Source: Usnea hakonensis (lineage: Eukaryota; Ascomycota; Lecanoromycetes; Lecanorales; Parmeliaceae). Taken from it: DNA of 64,000 bases. Under the pieces are notes generated by a model. That model was not told where the DNA came from. It did not search any database and was given only the letters and a program-made list of their open reading frames with translations. Every line of letters starts with the position of its first letter. Positions within the stretch are counted from its first letter, which is position 1. Made by a program: the position numbers and the translations under genes. The stretch covers positions 124,204 through 188,203 of the forward strand of contig BLJB01000030.1 in NCBI GenBank assembly GCA_013423325.1. The letters are read 5' to 3'. Positions 19,960 through 31,720 of the stretch are shown piece after piece.

Positions 19960-20890
19960 CTTGTGCTAGAAACTTCCGGCATTTCCGACTGGTCGCAAAA
20001 GTCTACAAATGCGATGCTTCCTGGAAAGTATACTACGAAGCCACTAATCGCTAGCGAGGCAAGCAAGTCCCGTGCCTTGACACGATTGCAGATTATGGCA
20101 GGTTCTCGATGCGTCCTCATCAAGCTACCGAAGCGTTCATCAGACAGCCTGAAGCATACTAGGAAACCACCTACTGCTACAAATGATACAGAACTGGCAT
20201 TTGTAAAGTATGATCCGCAGCTTCCGATGAGGAAGCCGGTCGCTAGCAATTCAAGAGAGTCTCAGGAAGCCCGAACGTCTGCCCGGTCGTGCTACACGGT
20301 CGCAGAAAGTCCATCTTAGCAAAGCTCCCGAAAAGTTCAATAAAATGAAGCTTTCTACAACCGCTACACCAAGCAATATGCCTCGAGAAAATACAGCTAA
20401 TGTTCTGTTATTACCACCGAAGCTTTCAGCAGCTTCCCAGAAGTCTCACACAGCGCCCTAAGAAAAAAAGGCCCTTGTTGAGATCCTCAATCCCTCTAGC
20501 ACATCGTTCCTTGCTGACCAGGCAGAGACATTATCACAAGCATGCTATTCAGTCATGGCTGTGATAGCAGCTCTCCCAAGAAATCTGCTGTTCTTTCTGG
20601 CTTTGTTTACTTCTCTGGACGCCCGGGGCGGCATTCGGTGAAATTGAGCTTTTGTATATGTATTACTGTTTGCTTCTTTACCTGCTCGCGCTACAATCTT
20701 ACCGGGACGGCGAGCATTTTCTGAAGGGGTGCAACTGTTCCATTACTTTGCTTGTTCCGTTATCTTGCTTGTTCCGTTACTTTGCTTGGAAGCATGATAA
20801 CGTGCCATTTCGGCTATTCACTATTTACATCACTCATACACAATACAAATAATGCATTCATTGCAACATCCACCATTAGCTACCAACGTA
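19960..20890. repeat. Diverged segmental duplication, block A
   Basis: Corresponds to block B at 20985-21800. Shared landmarks in the same order: ACGCCTCAATCC followed by GAAACTTCCG; a Lys/Ser-coding stretch; CGGCGAGC with AAGGGGTGCAACTGTT; TTGCTTGGAAGCATG; and AATGCATT. Block A follows the chromodomain relic; block B is followed by a SINE-like copy. Confidence 0.6.
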
Positions 20891-20984
20891 ACAGTAGTAC
20901 AACTTAAAACATCTTGAACACGCACCAGATTTAGTCAGGGAGTGTAACGAACGGTTTGTTCTGCTATCAGATGAGAGTCTACCG

Positions 20985-21800
20985 AAGGCTCCGAAAGTCG
21001 TGCCAGAAGCTAGCAGGAATTCCAGAAAGCCTTCTGCTACAAGGGCGCCTCAATCCGACCGATCATTGCTTGAAACTTCCGCCAATGTTAGCAAGCCTAT
21101 CGCTCATAAAAGGCAACGAATGACAAACTTGCACTGGTAAGGCTTTGTCCCTCGAAGCCTTCGGTAGACAACAGTGCGGGAATTACTAGGAAGAGCAATG
21201 CTAGGATTTTTGGGAAGTTGTCTGGCCCTGTCACGGTCGCAGAAGCCTCCCGACAGCAAAGCGTCTCAGTCTATCAAATCGCCGCGTTTGGAAGAAGCTG
21301 TAAATGACGAACTTGTCGTAGTGAAGCATAATGTAAGCATTCCTAGGAATCTCTTACGAAGCCTTCAGAAAGTATGCCATAGCGGAAGTGATATCTAACA
21401 AGCAATCTACATACTATTTATCCAGAGTCGCCACATCAATCCTCCCAAAGATGGATCTCCCTACCGTGGTTGCTGTGAACTTGAGGTACTATGATTGGAT
21501 CTCTGATTGACATTCTGGGAAATGGAAGCAGTTATCCCCTGATTCTTATGCTACACTTTATGTATGTATCATTGCATGTTCCTTCACTTGTTCTGCTATT
21601 TATTCTCACCGTGGCGGCGAGCTTTCTAAAGGGGTGCAACTGTTTTTGCTTGGAAGCATGGTTAGCATGAAATCCGGAAGGCAGATCCGGAAGATCACTT
21701 GGTGTGATCTTCGGCCAACTTGGCCATTGTTCTATTCACTTACTCAGATCACTTACAATGCATTTATTGCACCACCAAAGCATGCGACCGATGTGACAGT
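20985..21800. repeat. Diverged segmental duplication, block B
   Basis: Second copy of the block at 19960-20890, with many substitutions and indels. It includes remnants of a basic Ser/Lys/Pro-rich reading frame (21174-21398) that is not an intact gene. Confidence 0.6.
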
Positions 21801-21821
21801 TGGTGACAGCCCGAAATCATG

Positions 21822-21970
21822 AATTGGCTTCATCAAATGAAGAAATACTGTTTGTATCTTCTGTGGATCGAACCACCGACAAAAAGCTCGGATGGTCGGA
21901 CTTCACGTCAGACGACCAGACCTACGAAAACCCCAATGAACGGATTTTATACCACAGCCGATCATGTCCC
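21822..21970 (-). mobile_element. SINE-like element, copy 3
   Basis: Reverse complement reads CTGTGGTATAAAATCCGTTC, GGGGTTTTCGTAGG, CATCCGAGCTTTTTG, then GTCGGTGGTTCGATCCACAG. It is the copy closest to both others and links the plus-strand copy at 13.0 kb with that at 19.1 kb. Confidence 0.6.
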
Positions 21971-22647
21971 TAGGCGAAAAAATGTTTCTTATTTCAACTC
22001 ATATTTTGATTGTCCTTTCCCTTATTGTATGTGCCCCGCGACTCAAGTACGCACTCTGTCATTGTACGGACATTGTAAGAAGCATGATTCATTTCTGTGT
22101 GAAAGTTTCAGCTAGGTACTGTTTCCCGTCCTAACCCTTTCCATTACCAGGCAATTACTATTGCTGCATTGCTGCACTGCTTCATTGCTCTGTTGCCATC
22201 CCAACATTTACATCCAGTGAAAACAATGCGCACCTCCTTGCCAGCACTTATAATTTATTATTGCATTGTGTCTGGATATAATTCGGCTGCTCAAATCCCG
22301 GAACTGAACCAGTATTTCATTTATGAACTGCTATTGCACGGTGTCTGCAAATGATTGCGCTGAATCAGTATTTCCTTGTGGGTTGAAAGACCTTAAGACT
22401 GCGCAACGCTGGAGTTAGTTTCATGGGGCCTGGAATGACTTCCATATTAACGTGTTCCTGGAAAACGATTGCGCTCGAGACTCCTACCGCACTTATGAGT
22501 TATAGTGCGCGTTGCCTGGAAATCTTGGTTGACCAAACGCGTTTTATATGGGAAGGATTGCCGCAGTCCGTCAACCTGGAAATAACGCGAGGATGATGAG
22601 GTACTGGTGAAGACTCTGAGTCTGAAAGCTGCGACAGTGAAAGCGAA
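21970..22647. other. Noncoding gap
   Basis: No ORF or repeat that I can support; short simple phrases only. Confidence 0.35.
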
Positions 22648-23151
22648 GTGAGCTGGTGTTTTGTTCCCTGTCCAACCATGTCGCATTCCTGGAAGGTGAT
22701 TCAGTCATTGCCAGGCCTGATGGAGCAGTCTCGGGCAGAAGAGAGTTGGCCTTCAGAAGTCGATGTACCTCAAGGAGAGATCACGCAAGACTCTGCTACG
22801 GTAGCAAATCGTCATGTTTCTCCAAGGCGTCATGGACCTACGGAAGCTCGTGCCGTCGCAGTCCGAATAACTAACAAAAGACTTTATGAAGCCTCTCGCA
22901 ACAAGTCTCATAATTCTACCCTCGCGGTAGCAAATCGACACCCTCATGAAGCCTCTCGCAGCAGGCCTCACAGCCCTCAGAGACTTCACGGACCCACGGA
23001 AGTTCGTGCCATCGCTGTCCAGGTGCCTTTCAGGAAGCCTGTCAATGCTTTCCCAAGCGATGGCGCTACGGAAGCTGTTGCATTCGTCTCATCTACCATG
23101 TCGACCGAGCTACTGGAGCAAGACGTCTATGCGTACCACAAGCCGTCTTGA
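22648..23151 (+). pseudogene. Uncharacterised 167-residue ORF with an internal repeat
   Basis: Open frame containing two related segments, VANRHVSPRRHGPTEARAVAV and VANRHPHEASRSRPHSPQRL followed by HGPTEVRAIAV, a duplication of ~35 residues. Basic and low in hydrophobics. No family recognised, no clear start context, and it lies in relic-rich DNA. It may be part of the same decayed Ser/Lys-rich material as 19.9-21.4 kb. Confidence 0.3.
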
Positions 23152-23159
23152 AGGATGTA

Positions 23160-23876
23160 CTAGACATAGCACATACTGCTGAAGGCCACTTGGGATTCGC
23201 ACGCTGCTACGAGAGAGTGGCAAGTCTTGGTGTATTCGAGGGTTGTCATGATACCTTAGAGACTGCCTGAAGCATTTTCCCCAATGTCTCGTATGCCAAA
23301 TGCGACGTCATGCCCCCTATGGCAGTATGCGTCCCCGCCGATTCCTTTCCATACTCTCACTATTGACTTGATCATCGCCTTGCCGTAGCCATTTCCGGCT
23401 CTTGGAACGTTGGCATGAAGAAGGAAAATTATCATTACCGCAGGATCCCCCGCTCAGCAAACGAAGTGCGCTACGCCCCCGTAAGCAGAAGTAGTATTGC
23501 ATGTTGTCTGGATATGACTTGCGTCAGGCGAGTGATCAGGTTGTAAGTGGCGGCCGTTGTTCTCTTCCCAGGTCAATGACGTCAATTTGATGCTTCTGTG
23601 ATTGAGAAGTCTTGGACTGCTACAACGAAGATGTAGAAGATACAAGAGACGTTGCAAACGTGAAGTGATAGCTTGTCCCTGTCAAGTTTTGAAATTGTCG
23701 GCCTTTTGGAATGTGATTGCGCTGATGCACCAACCACTATTTCCCTCCTCGCTGGTTTCTTCCTGACAAAGATGTATGAGACCTCAATCCGGTGATGCTG
23801 CTGACTGCCTCAGAGTATTGTATATAATCGTCTTGTTGGATCAATTTCCCTAGAAGCCTTGTCTCTTTGGATCCGT
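23160..23876. other. Noncoding gap
   Basis: No coding or structural signal that I can support. Confidence 0.35.
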
Positions 23877-24671
23877 CTATGTGTTGGATACCAGCTGTTC
23901 AAGCTCTGGAAATTTGCCAGCCAGTGTCGCGGTAGCGGCGTTAGAAGATTTGACTATCTCTTTGACATCTTTCTCGATTTGTAGCTGTCCAGCATCTTTC
24001 TTTTCTTCTTCCAGGACTTGAACAGGATTTCCTGATATAATCTGTTGGTTTCCTCTGTCGCCAAGAAACCTGACAACGCCGTCATGGTACGCCACGAAAA
24101 TCACCGCTGCTTTAGTCTTTCCGTTTGCGTAGTCGAGCATGTCTCTCCATTTTTCATCCTCATTCTGTAGCGTGGCAATTTCTTTAGATGACTCGTCCAT
24201 TGGGATTTGTGTCTTTGTAAATTTTGGGGCACGCAGCACGGTGTCCGCGCTTATATCTTGTTCCTGACGCAGACGAAGATTGACGGCAGTATTGACATTG
24301 CTAGGAGGATTGCCGGGAATGTTGGCAATCCCAGTGGAGCTGACGGGACTTTCCTGACAATTCTCAAGATACACGACGGGAAGAAAATACCGGCGAGGAC
24401 ACTCCAAAACCACCTTTTATCGGAAGCCTCAACGTTCTTGGAAGTCTGCGTCGGAATGAAATCATCGACGCAGGCGGGAATGATCACACTTGGCGTATGA
24501 TCGAATGACTATCATAGCGGAAGGATCTACTGGGTTGTTCAGTAGGCGCGGAGCATCTAATTTCCGCTTTTTTCTCGAAGGGAATTGTCTCAAGACGTCC
24601 CAGTCCTTGGGAAATTGGTGGTCTGTGCTAACCGATCGTCTTTGTTGAAGTCGAGCTTTCACAAGCGTCAC
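23877..24671 (-). pseudogene. Relic of the coiled-coil family (copy A)
   Basis: Frames shift at least twice. From 24671: DHQFPKDWDVLRQFPSRKKR, the PxxWDxL plus basic phrase shared with 51.5 kb and 40.4 kb. From 24413: LQNEDEKWRDMLDYANGKTK, then FVAYHDGVVRFL, then LAGKFPELEQLVSNT and a stop. The last pieces align with FSAYQDNVVNIL at 51.2 kb, FVAYQDNASNLF at 40.9 kb and FSAHQNHVATIL at 29.5 kb. Non-functional. Confidence 0.65.
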
Positions 24672-24719
24672 GGTTCGCCACAGGAGGACTGGGGGTTAGT
24701 GATTTCGCAAAGTGAGGTT

Positions 24720-25100
24720 TCAAATATGTAGGTTTCTTAGGACAATTCAAGTACTCGAGCAATGACATGCTGATGATGGAGCAAGAGTTGGATGTGCAAA
24801 CTGAGGTCTTTGATTCGTCGGTTTGCTAGAATCGTTCAAGCATGCCCGAGCAATAACATGGTGTTGGTAGAGTACGAATTAGATGTGCAAAGTAAGGATT
24901 TTTATTCGCAGTTTTCCCAGGACAATTCAAGTATGCTCGAGCAATGATATGTGATGGATTTGGATACGCACAGTAAGTTTTTTGATTCACATGCTTCTAA
25001 GGACAAGTCAAGTATGACCGAGCAATGATATGGGATGGTGGATTTGGCATTGGATATGAAATGTAAGGGTTTAGATTTGCAAAGTGATGGTCTGATACAG
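24720..25100. repeat. ~80-90-bp minisatellite, four diverged units
   Basis: Phrase GGACAATTCAAGTATGCTCG, with AGCAATGATATG soon after, recurs at about 24740, 24829, 24920 and 25001, followed each time by GATGTGCAAAGTAAGG-like sequence. It lies directly upstream of relic copy A. Confidence 0.75.
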
Positions 25101-25893
25101 AGAATGAGGATTTGAGCCACTGTAGTTCACTTTGAGTCTTAGCGCGAAACATAAGAGAGTGAACAGCTGATATGGATGCATCTGAAATGTCTGTATAGCA
25201 GTGGTGGAAAATCTGTCTATACCTCCCTAGGTTGCACGACGGGATTTCTCAAAATCCTCCACTGTCTCAGTGACATCCGTCTGAGGGTCTTTGGCATGTA
25301 CTCTCGTTCTAGCCTTTCCATTTAACATGGTATCCATTCACTCTACACCTTTCTTCGCTGCGCACGATTCTGACTAGCATCCATTCTTATCGGCTTTCCC
25401 GCTTAAACGGGTGTAGTCTGGCTTGTTCTAGATGCGCGCTCAGATATCGGGATGAATTCGAGACAGATTTGCTGGGATGGTCAAGAGGATGTAGGGCAGC
25501 TGGTTGGCAGCGGAGGTGACTGTAACAAAGCACCCTTCCGGTGTTGCTACCGTGTTGTCAATAGACAATGTATTACAATCACATAACTACCACAACATGA
25601 AGTAGCCATATTTTGCCCGTTGATGTGACCGAGGACCAAGAGCATTGTTGCATAGCGCATTGCCATTTGAGGCTTTTAGATATTATAGATCGGAGGCCAG
25701 TGAATCGGTCTTCCCTTTGAGAATGATTGGGTGCTAGAGCTACTGTACTTAGCTAGTTGAGTCTAGAAATTTAAGTGCGGGTTGTCAGAAGAGCTCAAAA
25801 GAGAAAGCACGACCAAAAAAATCAAAATGCATGAGGTAGGTGCGAACCCAAAATCGAGAAGGTGTAAAGTCCGCACTTCTGCCAATTTTGGAA
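25100..25893. other. Noncoding gap upstream of U6
   Basis: No ORF or repeat recognised. The right edge contains the U6 upstream region. Confidence 0.4.
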
Positions 25894-25906
25894 TATATTT
25901 TATTTT
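25894..25906 (+). promoter_or_regulatory. TATA box of the U6 gene
   Basis: TATATTTTATTTT lies ~23-30 bp before the inferred U6 5' end, the position of the TATA element in Pol III-transcribed fungal U6 genes. Confidence 0.6.
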
Positions 25907-25916
25907 AGTGACCAAT

Positions 25917-26072
25917 TCTCGCCTACGGGCATTTGGTCAATTTGAAACGATACAGAGAAGATTAGCATGGCCCCTGCACTAAGGATGACACGCGTAAGCT
26001 TCGCGCTAGTGGTATTCTATCCTGATCATCGCTAACCCTTTCCAGTTTATCAGAGAGACGCTAAAATGTTTT
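25917..26072 (+). ncRNA. U6: U6 spliceosomal snRNA, apparently with an intron
   Basis: Canonical U6 core: GGGCATTTGGTCAATTTGAA, ACGATACAGAGAAGATTAGC (ACAGAGA box at 25952-25958, AGC triad at 25964-25966), CATGGCCCC, TGCACTAAGGATGACACGC (internal stem-loop). The 5' stem-loop is CTCG/CGGG near 25918-25930. After ACACGC (25993) the expected 3' end is missing and a GTAAGC...CTAAC...CAG segment of 52 nt follows. Directly after it comes TTTATCAGAGAGACGCTAAA and a TTTT terminator, which resembles the normal U6 3' tail. The RNA forms the catalytic core of the spliceosome with U2. The identity is certain. 5' and 3' ends are approximate, and the intron is inferred. Confidence 0.88.
25994..26045 (+). 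other. Candidate spliceosomal intron inside U6 snRNA
   Basis: 52 nt with GTAAGC donor, CTAAC branch site (A at 26035, 10 nt before the acceptor) and TTTCCAG acceptor, the same grammar as the mRNA introns in this window. Removing it rejoins GACACGC to a U6-like 3' tail. Confidence 0.65.
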
Positions 26073-27300
26073 CATCGTTACTATCCTTCATGGATGGTAG
26101 TGGAGAAGATTGTTCCTAGCGCCAAAGGCGATCGCTCTATTGCTGCTTTCAAATTACTTTATTGCCTCCCAGTATAATCCTCCCTTAGAATTCTTTGTAG
26201 TAAAATCTAATATCAACATACTTATTAGTAGTATAGATGTTTATTCCAAATAATAGGTTCATTGTTCTCTTGGAATTGCGCTCTTCAAGATGCGCTGCTT
26301 TGATCGCAGCTCGAATCGAACTGCAGACCTTGTAATCTTGGCGTTTCTTTGGCAGTGCTTACCGTACACACTTAACTAGCTGTAATTAGAAATTTCCCCC
26401 CCATGCAATAGTCGCGTCAATTGGTTTGCTCAGGGCACATGGTAATTCTCTTGATTATTGTTTGCAGGACTTCGAGAGTATGCGAGATCTATCTAAGCAG
26501 CCTCGTGTGATCGCTTCTTCCGTTAGTAGTGCAATGGCCATGGATGGTTATTGCAATCATGTGGCCTTGGCCAAAGCGCATTCGTTTGCAACAAAAAGTG
26601 TTCCATTCACACATCATGAGCGAACATTCACCATCGACCGCCTCTGCTATTAAAATCCCTCCCCACCCCCAGACCTCCATTCTTCCTACACACCGCCCAC
26701 CTCCACGCCAATCTCCCATCCTCTCTACGCAAAATTCCACCTCAACCGCCACCAGCATCTTTCTCCTTAAGTCTTACTGGTTTGCGTACACAATCACACG
26801 AATCCTGTACCTTCTATAGCACATTATTATAATAAAAATATGACATCACATGACGTCGAGGCTGGCGACTTTCCCGGTAAATGTACGACGGAGAACAATT
26901 TATGTTGTATTCGACTTGCAGCACCAAGCCTGCTGCGATAGCGTAACCCGTGGCTAGATTTGATCAGAGTAAGTGCAGACGCCTGCCAGATTTTCGGAAT
27001 ACGAGGCTAATCAAAGCCGTTCGAGAACATCATTTAGCTCGGAAAAGTGTCCGGTAGCCACTTCTCTTAGAATCTGATGGTGTGAATACTCAGCAGGCAA
27101 AAGCTCCAAACACAAGCCTGGCTAACTGATCATTAGGAATTCTGGCTAATCAGTCTTCGACGATCTCACATTCAATAGACATGCTTCCGAGTGTTCTCGT
27201 ACGCATGTGTCAGAATAGCGCTACGACCAGGCCTCTTGTAAAGCCCAAAAACCCGTTCTCAGCTCAATAGGACAAGAGGGATCGAGGCCCGGTCGGTAGG
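26073..27300. other. Noncoding gap
   Basis: Two ORFs overlap on opposite strands around 26426-26819 but both are rich in His/Ser/Thr/Pro with no motif. I do not call a gene. Confidence 0.35.
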
Positions 27301-28774
27301 CTGGGGTGAAGTCTACCACCATCACATGTGCGTGGTCGCCGAGGACGTCACAGACTCTCTTATGTGATCAAAGGCAGATACTCGCCAGTTCCAAGCCACT
27401 GGAAGCGCAATTGATTGTTAGCTCGATCGTCCGCGAAGGCCTTTGCCACGGAAGCCAGTGGGCAAGGAGAAATTTGATTACATTCCCTTGCAAATATCAC
27501 AACGACTCCGGCTCATCTGTCATGCCACCAATGCCGCTGTGCGTATACGCCACAACCCTGTGTGACCGGTCAGATATGCTCGGCGTTATGATTGCATACA
27601 TCAAACAGGTAATGGAAAGGAGAAAAAAGGGTTACTCGGCGTCAAGCGATTGTCAAAGATGATAAGCTCAAAAACCCACCCTCATTGGAGCTGATGTCAA
27701 AATCAACGATACGTACAACCATCTGTCTTCTGTCAAGGCTTGCGGTGTCGTCACAATATGACTCGTCGAGTTTGAAAGCATTGCTTTTCATCTCCAGTGG
27801 GCCTCGGATCACCTCAAAAGGGCGGGTCTGAAAACATACTCAGACCGCCCACGTCCGAATACTTGGACTGTGGCTACATGCCAGAATAGCGCGGCCGTCA
27901 GTGCTGTCAGAAATTCAGATGAACAGGAAGGGGCAAGGACTGGTAGGCCGCCGTCGCTGACCCGAGTCCGCCGCCACCACAAATGCGACGCCGGCTAGGA
28001 ATTCAATATTCTCATCTACTAGGAAGGGCGACGAGCTCAATGGTGCGGCACTTCTGTTACACGTTTGGAAGTGAAAACCGAGTATCAATCCACAAGTGCG
28101 AACCTTGCAGAAGGGAGCGCAGATGGTGATATGGCTGGTTGTAGAGGATCTCTCAATACCAGGTTTGAGCGCTTCCATGCTCTCCTTTTCGCTAGTCCAC
28201 GTGGCAAGGCGGACGGGGCAACAGTTTTCTATCTCTATAAGAGATACGAGACTACGTCACATATGACAAGATTAGTTTACCTCGGAGAACCTTTGAAGTC
28301 AATGTCAAGGATGCTAAGATGCTCACGTCTCCCTTGCTCCTCTAACCTCCACTTGACCATTCGTAAATTGTTGTGGGATATACTTGGGGATGATCACATC
28401 ATGCTGGCTTTGGATTCTACCTTCTGTATCTTCAAGTTCTGTTCATTCCCTCGAAGCAGGGTACCCAGTCCCCGTATGTAACGGAATGCTCATGCTTCTG
28501 TAAATGTTCATAGTGCAACAATATCATTGGTGCACAAGCATGAGCTTTTAGCCATGTGGTGAAAGCATACATTTACTATGGACAATTATGTAGTCTTAAT
28601 TACCAAATGCCAAGTATCTCTGGCCCCTTTCTATCTTCCTGAGCATGTGATGCAATGCCTGCGCCAACCCAACTCATAACCAAATTCCCCTGCCGCGAAA
28701 AAGCTTAGCGCCCTCTTGAGACGTCGATGAGTACATCAACCCTGGAAATCTGTGTGTTCCGGGAATATCTCATG
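27300..28774. other. Gap with short unassigned ORFs
   Basis: Plus-strand ORFs 27306-27662 (118 residues) and 28065-28481 (138 residues) are open but show no recognisable motif, no conserved neighbours and no clear leader; the second overlaps a minus-strand ORF. I list the stretch without calling genes. Confidence 0.3.
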
Positions 28775-29110
28775 TTAGGCGCTACTACCTGTGAGATTGG
28801 CTGTGTTCAGAAGCTTTGCGTCGATAAGCACTCCTCCACGGTCTTTTTCCAAAAGAGCTTCCTTTGTGATGGGTAGTGGGAGTCCAGATTTACCGACAGT
28901 ATGGTAGAATTCATACTCGGTTAGTCTAGGAACAAGGTGAATACCATATTTGAAAAGGCCTAGGCAAGGTATATCTCTTGCCCTAGCCTGGGTAATACAC
29001 CTATTAATTAAGGAGGCAGTCGCGCGAACTCGACTTGAGTCTAAGGATCCCTCAGGGCTCCAACGTGGCTTAATAAGGCAATTGCCTTTCAAACCTCGTA
29101 GATCTTTGAC
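28775..29110 (-). pseudogene. Uncharacterised ORF, possible gene relic
   Basis: 105-residue minus-strand ORF, with the frame open upstream of its ATG. It has protein-like phrases (LKGNCLIKPRWSPEGSLDSS, FKYGIHLVPRLTEYEFYHTV). I do not recognise the family. It sits just past the 3' end of relic copy B in the same orientation and may be unrelated. Confidence 0.3.
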
Positions 29111-29182
29111 CTTCCTTGGGAGCTTTAGCCGCTGGTTAAGATGGCTCGGCCTGAGAACATCCTTTACCTGCTAATCTGCTCA

Positions 29183-30580
29183 CTATAGCCACAACTTTTT
29201 CCAAATCACCACCTTGAGAATCCAGAACTTTGAGCTGCGTGAACGGCTCACTGACTGGGTTAGCGTGGACGTATTTGTGTAGCTGCGAGCTGCTCCTAGC
29301 GCCATTATGAGAGGGTTGTTTCCTCCCAGCCAAAAATGCAAGTCCTGCATCTCCCCAAGCGTGGTATTACTCCCGTGCTGCCCGGCTAAGTCCTCCAGGG
29401 CAGGAAACGCATCACAAAGTTGTGTGACCGCATTGGCTGATGCCTGAACAGTTACGTTGATCATTTGTTACTTGTCTTCCATTTTTCCAAGTCGCTTTTC
29501 GTCTTTCAGGCCCCAAATTCGCTACTCAGGATAGTAGCGACATGGTTCTGATGCGCTGAGAATTTTACTAGGGCGTTAAGTTTGGCATCCGCGTGCCCGA
29601 GCAGTTCTTCCAGGCTTGTACGTTCTTCCTGGTGTATTCTGTTTGCCTCAAGTAATTTCTCAGTATCCTCAACCTCGTCCTTTGGAATCAGCGCTTTTGG
29701 ATACCTTGGTTTGTGGCGTGCGGGAACTGTATGCAAACGTATGACATTCTCTTCCCAGATGTCCGGGTGCGGATTAGGAACTGCATCTGACTGCCCGATA
29801 GGAATGGTTTGCATGTCTCGTAGGTGGACGTTCCGTAATCGCGGATCCTGCGCATGGGTGAGGCACCAGTATTATATTCATGTGCCAATCGTGTAGCCGG
29901 AAACTCCTGAGTCGATGCCGAGTGGATATCTTGGGCTGGCACCTCGGTATCGAATGCGCTCCTCAGAAATCCCCAGATGGCCGAGCTTGGACCTGTAGAC
30001 GAGAACTACTGGTTGGTGAGTGTTCGGTAATTTCCCTCCGAACTCCATGTGCCGCCTGGACGTTGAGATGTGCCGATGTTGGTGGGGAACGTGGACCATA
30101 TGACGGGCGCGCTATATGAATTTACAGTGTTTCCTGGAACTTGATATTGGGCTCGTGGTAGGACGAATCACGTGCGGGAGTATGGGTTTGACGCTGAAAA
30201 CTTGGTTTGAATTTGCACTTCTTGTTGATTGGTGTGAATTTGGTGTTGATAATTACCGGCAGTTGGTAGGATGACACTGTAGGTGATGGGGCTTCCTGGG
30301 CTAAATTCTGTTGTAGTGGCTCGGCCAGGGTGACAAGGAATGAACAGCTGAAATGCCCATTCTCACAGTAAGAAGCATATCGGAATTCCCATAACCGTGC
30401 TAATAAGAGCAAAGAAAGCAGCGCCCTCCCTGCCAATATGTGATGACTATAGCAGAGATAGGCAGGCGGCGTCAGCGGTGCGGGTCTGTTGCAGGCTTGA
30501 GATGTGCAACTGAGATTGAATCATGAATGCGTACCAAGGGAGGTAGCTTCAGATTATACGCCAGGCATCCGATACGTCCG
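29183..30580 (-). pseudogene. Relic of the coiled-coil family (copy B)
   Basis: Reading down the minus strand: VSDAWRII near 30550, a broken middle, then PHPDIWEENVIRLHTVPARH (29.75 kb), EERTSLEELLGHADAKLNAL and FSAHQNHVATIL (29.5-29.6 kb), and CDAFPALEDLAGQH with LHFWLGG (29.3-29.4 kb). The order of motifs matches the other copies. Several frameshifts and stops. The VSDAW match is short and could be chance; the coiled-coil part is firm. Confidence 0.55.
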
Positions 30581-30649
30581 GGCTTTCAGAAACGTCCGAT
30601 TAGTCAGGGTTTCAGCTTCTTGGCCGTCATTACAGGGACTCGGTATCCT

Positions 30650-31720
30650 TTGTGGAGGCGTAAATTCACAAGGTCTCCCACCTTGTAGAACTTTGCTGAT
30701 GACGGCTATCAACCTAATATTTCATTCGAAGTGCAGCAAAGGCGATGGCATATTTTGCAGCCATGTAGTCTGGTATGTGAGTGTTCAGAGGCGGAAGTGG
30801 TACTTCAGGGCTGACTGGTGTTGGATTCAGCGCCATTCTTGCAGCAGCTCAGGTGACTTGAAAGGCCGCAACCGCGTTGGCAACGGCAAATTTGACTTCA
30901 TCGCGCAGCTGCTGATTCTTCTGGGCAAGGCCATTTTTGGCGTTTTTCAATGTTGCGTAGGTCGATTTCGAGCGTCGGTGTCTAACCTGTACACATCCAA
31001 CTTCTCTAACCCCTGGGCGACCTTTTTGTCCACGTTGTGGCGAACGCGGCGGTGAACATCCATCGACAGAACGATGACGTCCTCATTTCCTTGGTCTTCA
31101 TCAGTGCCATCCCTTTCCATTTCATCTTCTTCTCTCCGTTGTACTCCTCTTCGAATCTTCGATAACGGCGACATTTCTTTGGGCGAGATTCGCCGCTAGG
31201 TCGTGCTGTCTTGCTGAGTTTCTTTGCGTTGGAAGTGGCGAGAGGGTTGGAAACGGCGGGAGGCTCTGCTGTGCCGGTTCGCAGCCTGCCTTCTGCACAT
31301 GTGTCATGAGTCCGCAATCGACTTGGTCGTCGTCTTCGAGCTTTTCTTGTCGACGGGTAGGAAGTTCGTAGCTGAGGTTATCTGCCCTAGTCTTTTGGCA
31401 GCCGCAAGAGTCTTTCCTTGCACTCAGAAAGCTGTATCGAATCCCTCCGCATGCGCTGTCAAGGTAGCGTACTCAGTGGCAATTTTTGTAGCTTTTGGAT
31501 ACTGAACGCAGCCGTCTTCGAAGCTGCTGGTTTTCCAACAGAGCTGACAGGGCCGTCTGATAGCGGTACTAGGTCATTTAGAGGGCTAAAGAATCCAAGC
31601 TCGTTACCCACTATAGTGCGCTTGGGGTCAGGACCGAGTTTATCTTCTTCTTCACCATCATCGGACCCAGCCTCTGAGATTGGACGGAGACACTGTCGAG
31701 TGATACAACAACATGAAAGA
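30650..31720 (-). pseudogene. Uncharacterised coiled-coil-like relic
   Basis: Minus-strand fragments in shifting frames: YPKATKIATEYATLTAHAEG, KKVAQGLEKLDVYRLDTDAR, LAQKNQQLRDEVKFAVANAV. Helical and charged, like a broken coiled-coil gene, but it lacks the diagnostic motifs of copies A-D. It may be another family. Confidence 0.35.

Noticed and set aside
24720..25100. CRISPR-like array
   Set aside because: Eukaryotic window; the units are diverged full-length tandem repeats without constant repeat and variable spacer structure. The same applies to the arrays at 48.65 and 61.9 kb.
26426..26819. Overlapping opposite-strand ORFs of ~75-96 residues
   Set aside because: His/Pro/Ser/Thr-rich on both strands, no conserved phrase, no leader or intron signals.
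27306..28481. Two plus-strand ORFs of 118 and 138 residues as genes
   Set aside because: No domain, conflicting minus-strand ORF, and stop-dense neighbourhood; cannot be supported from sequence alone.
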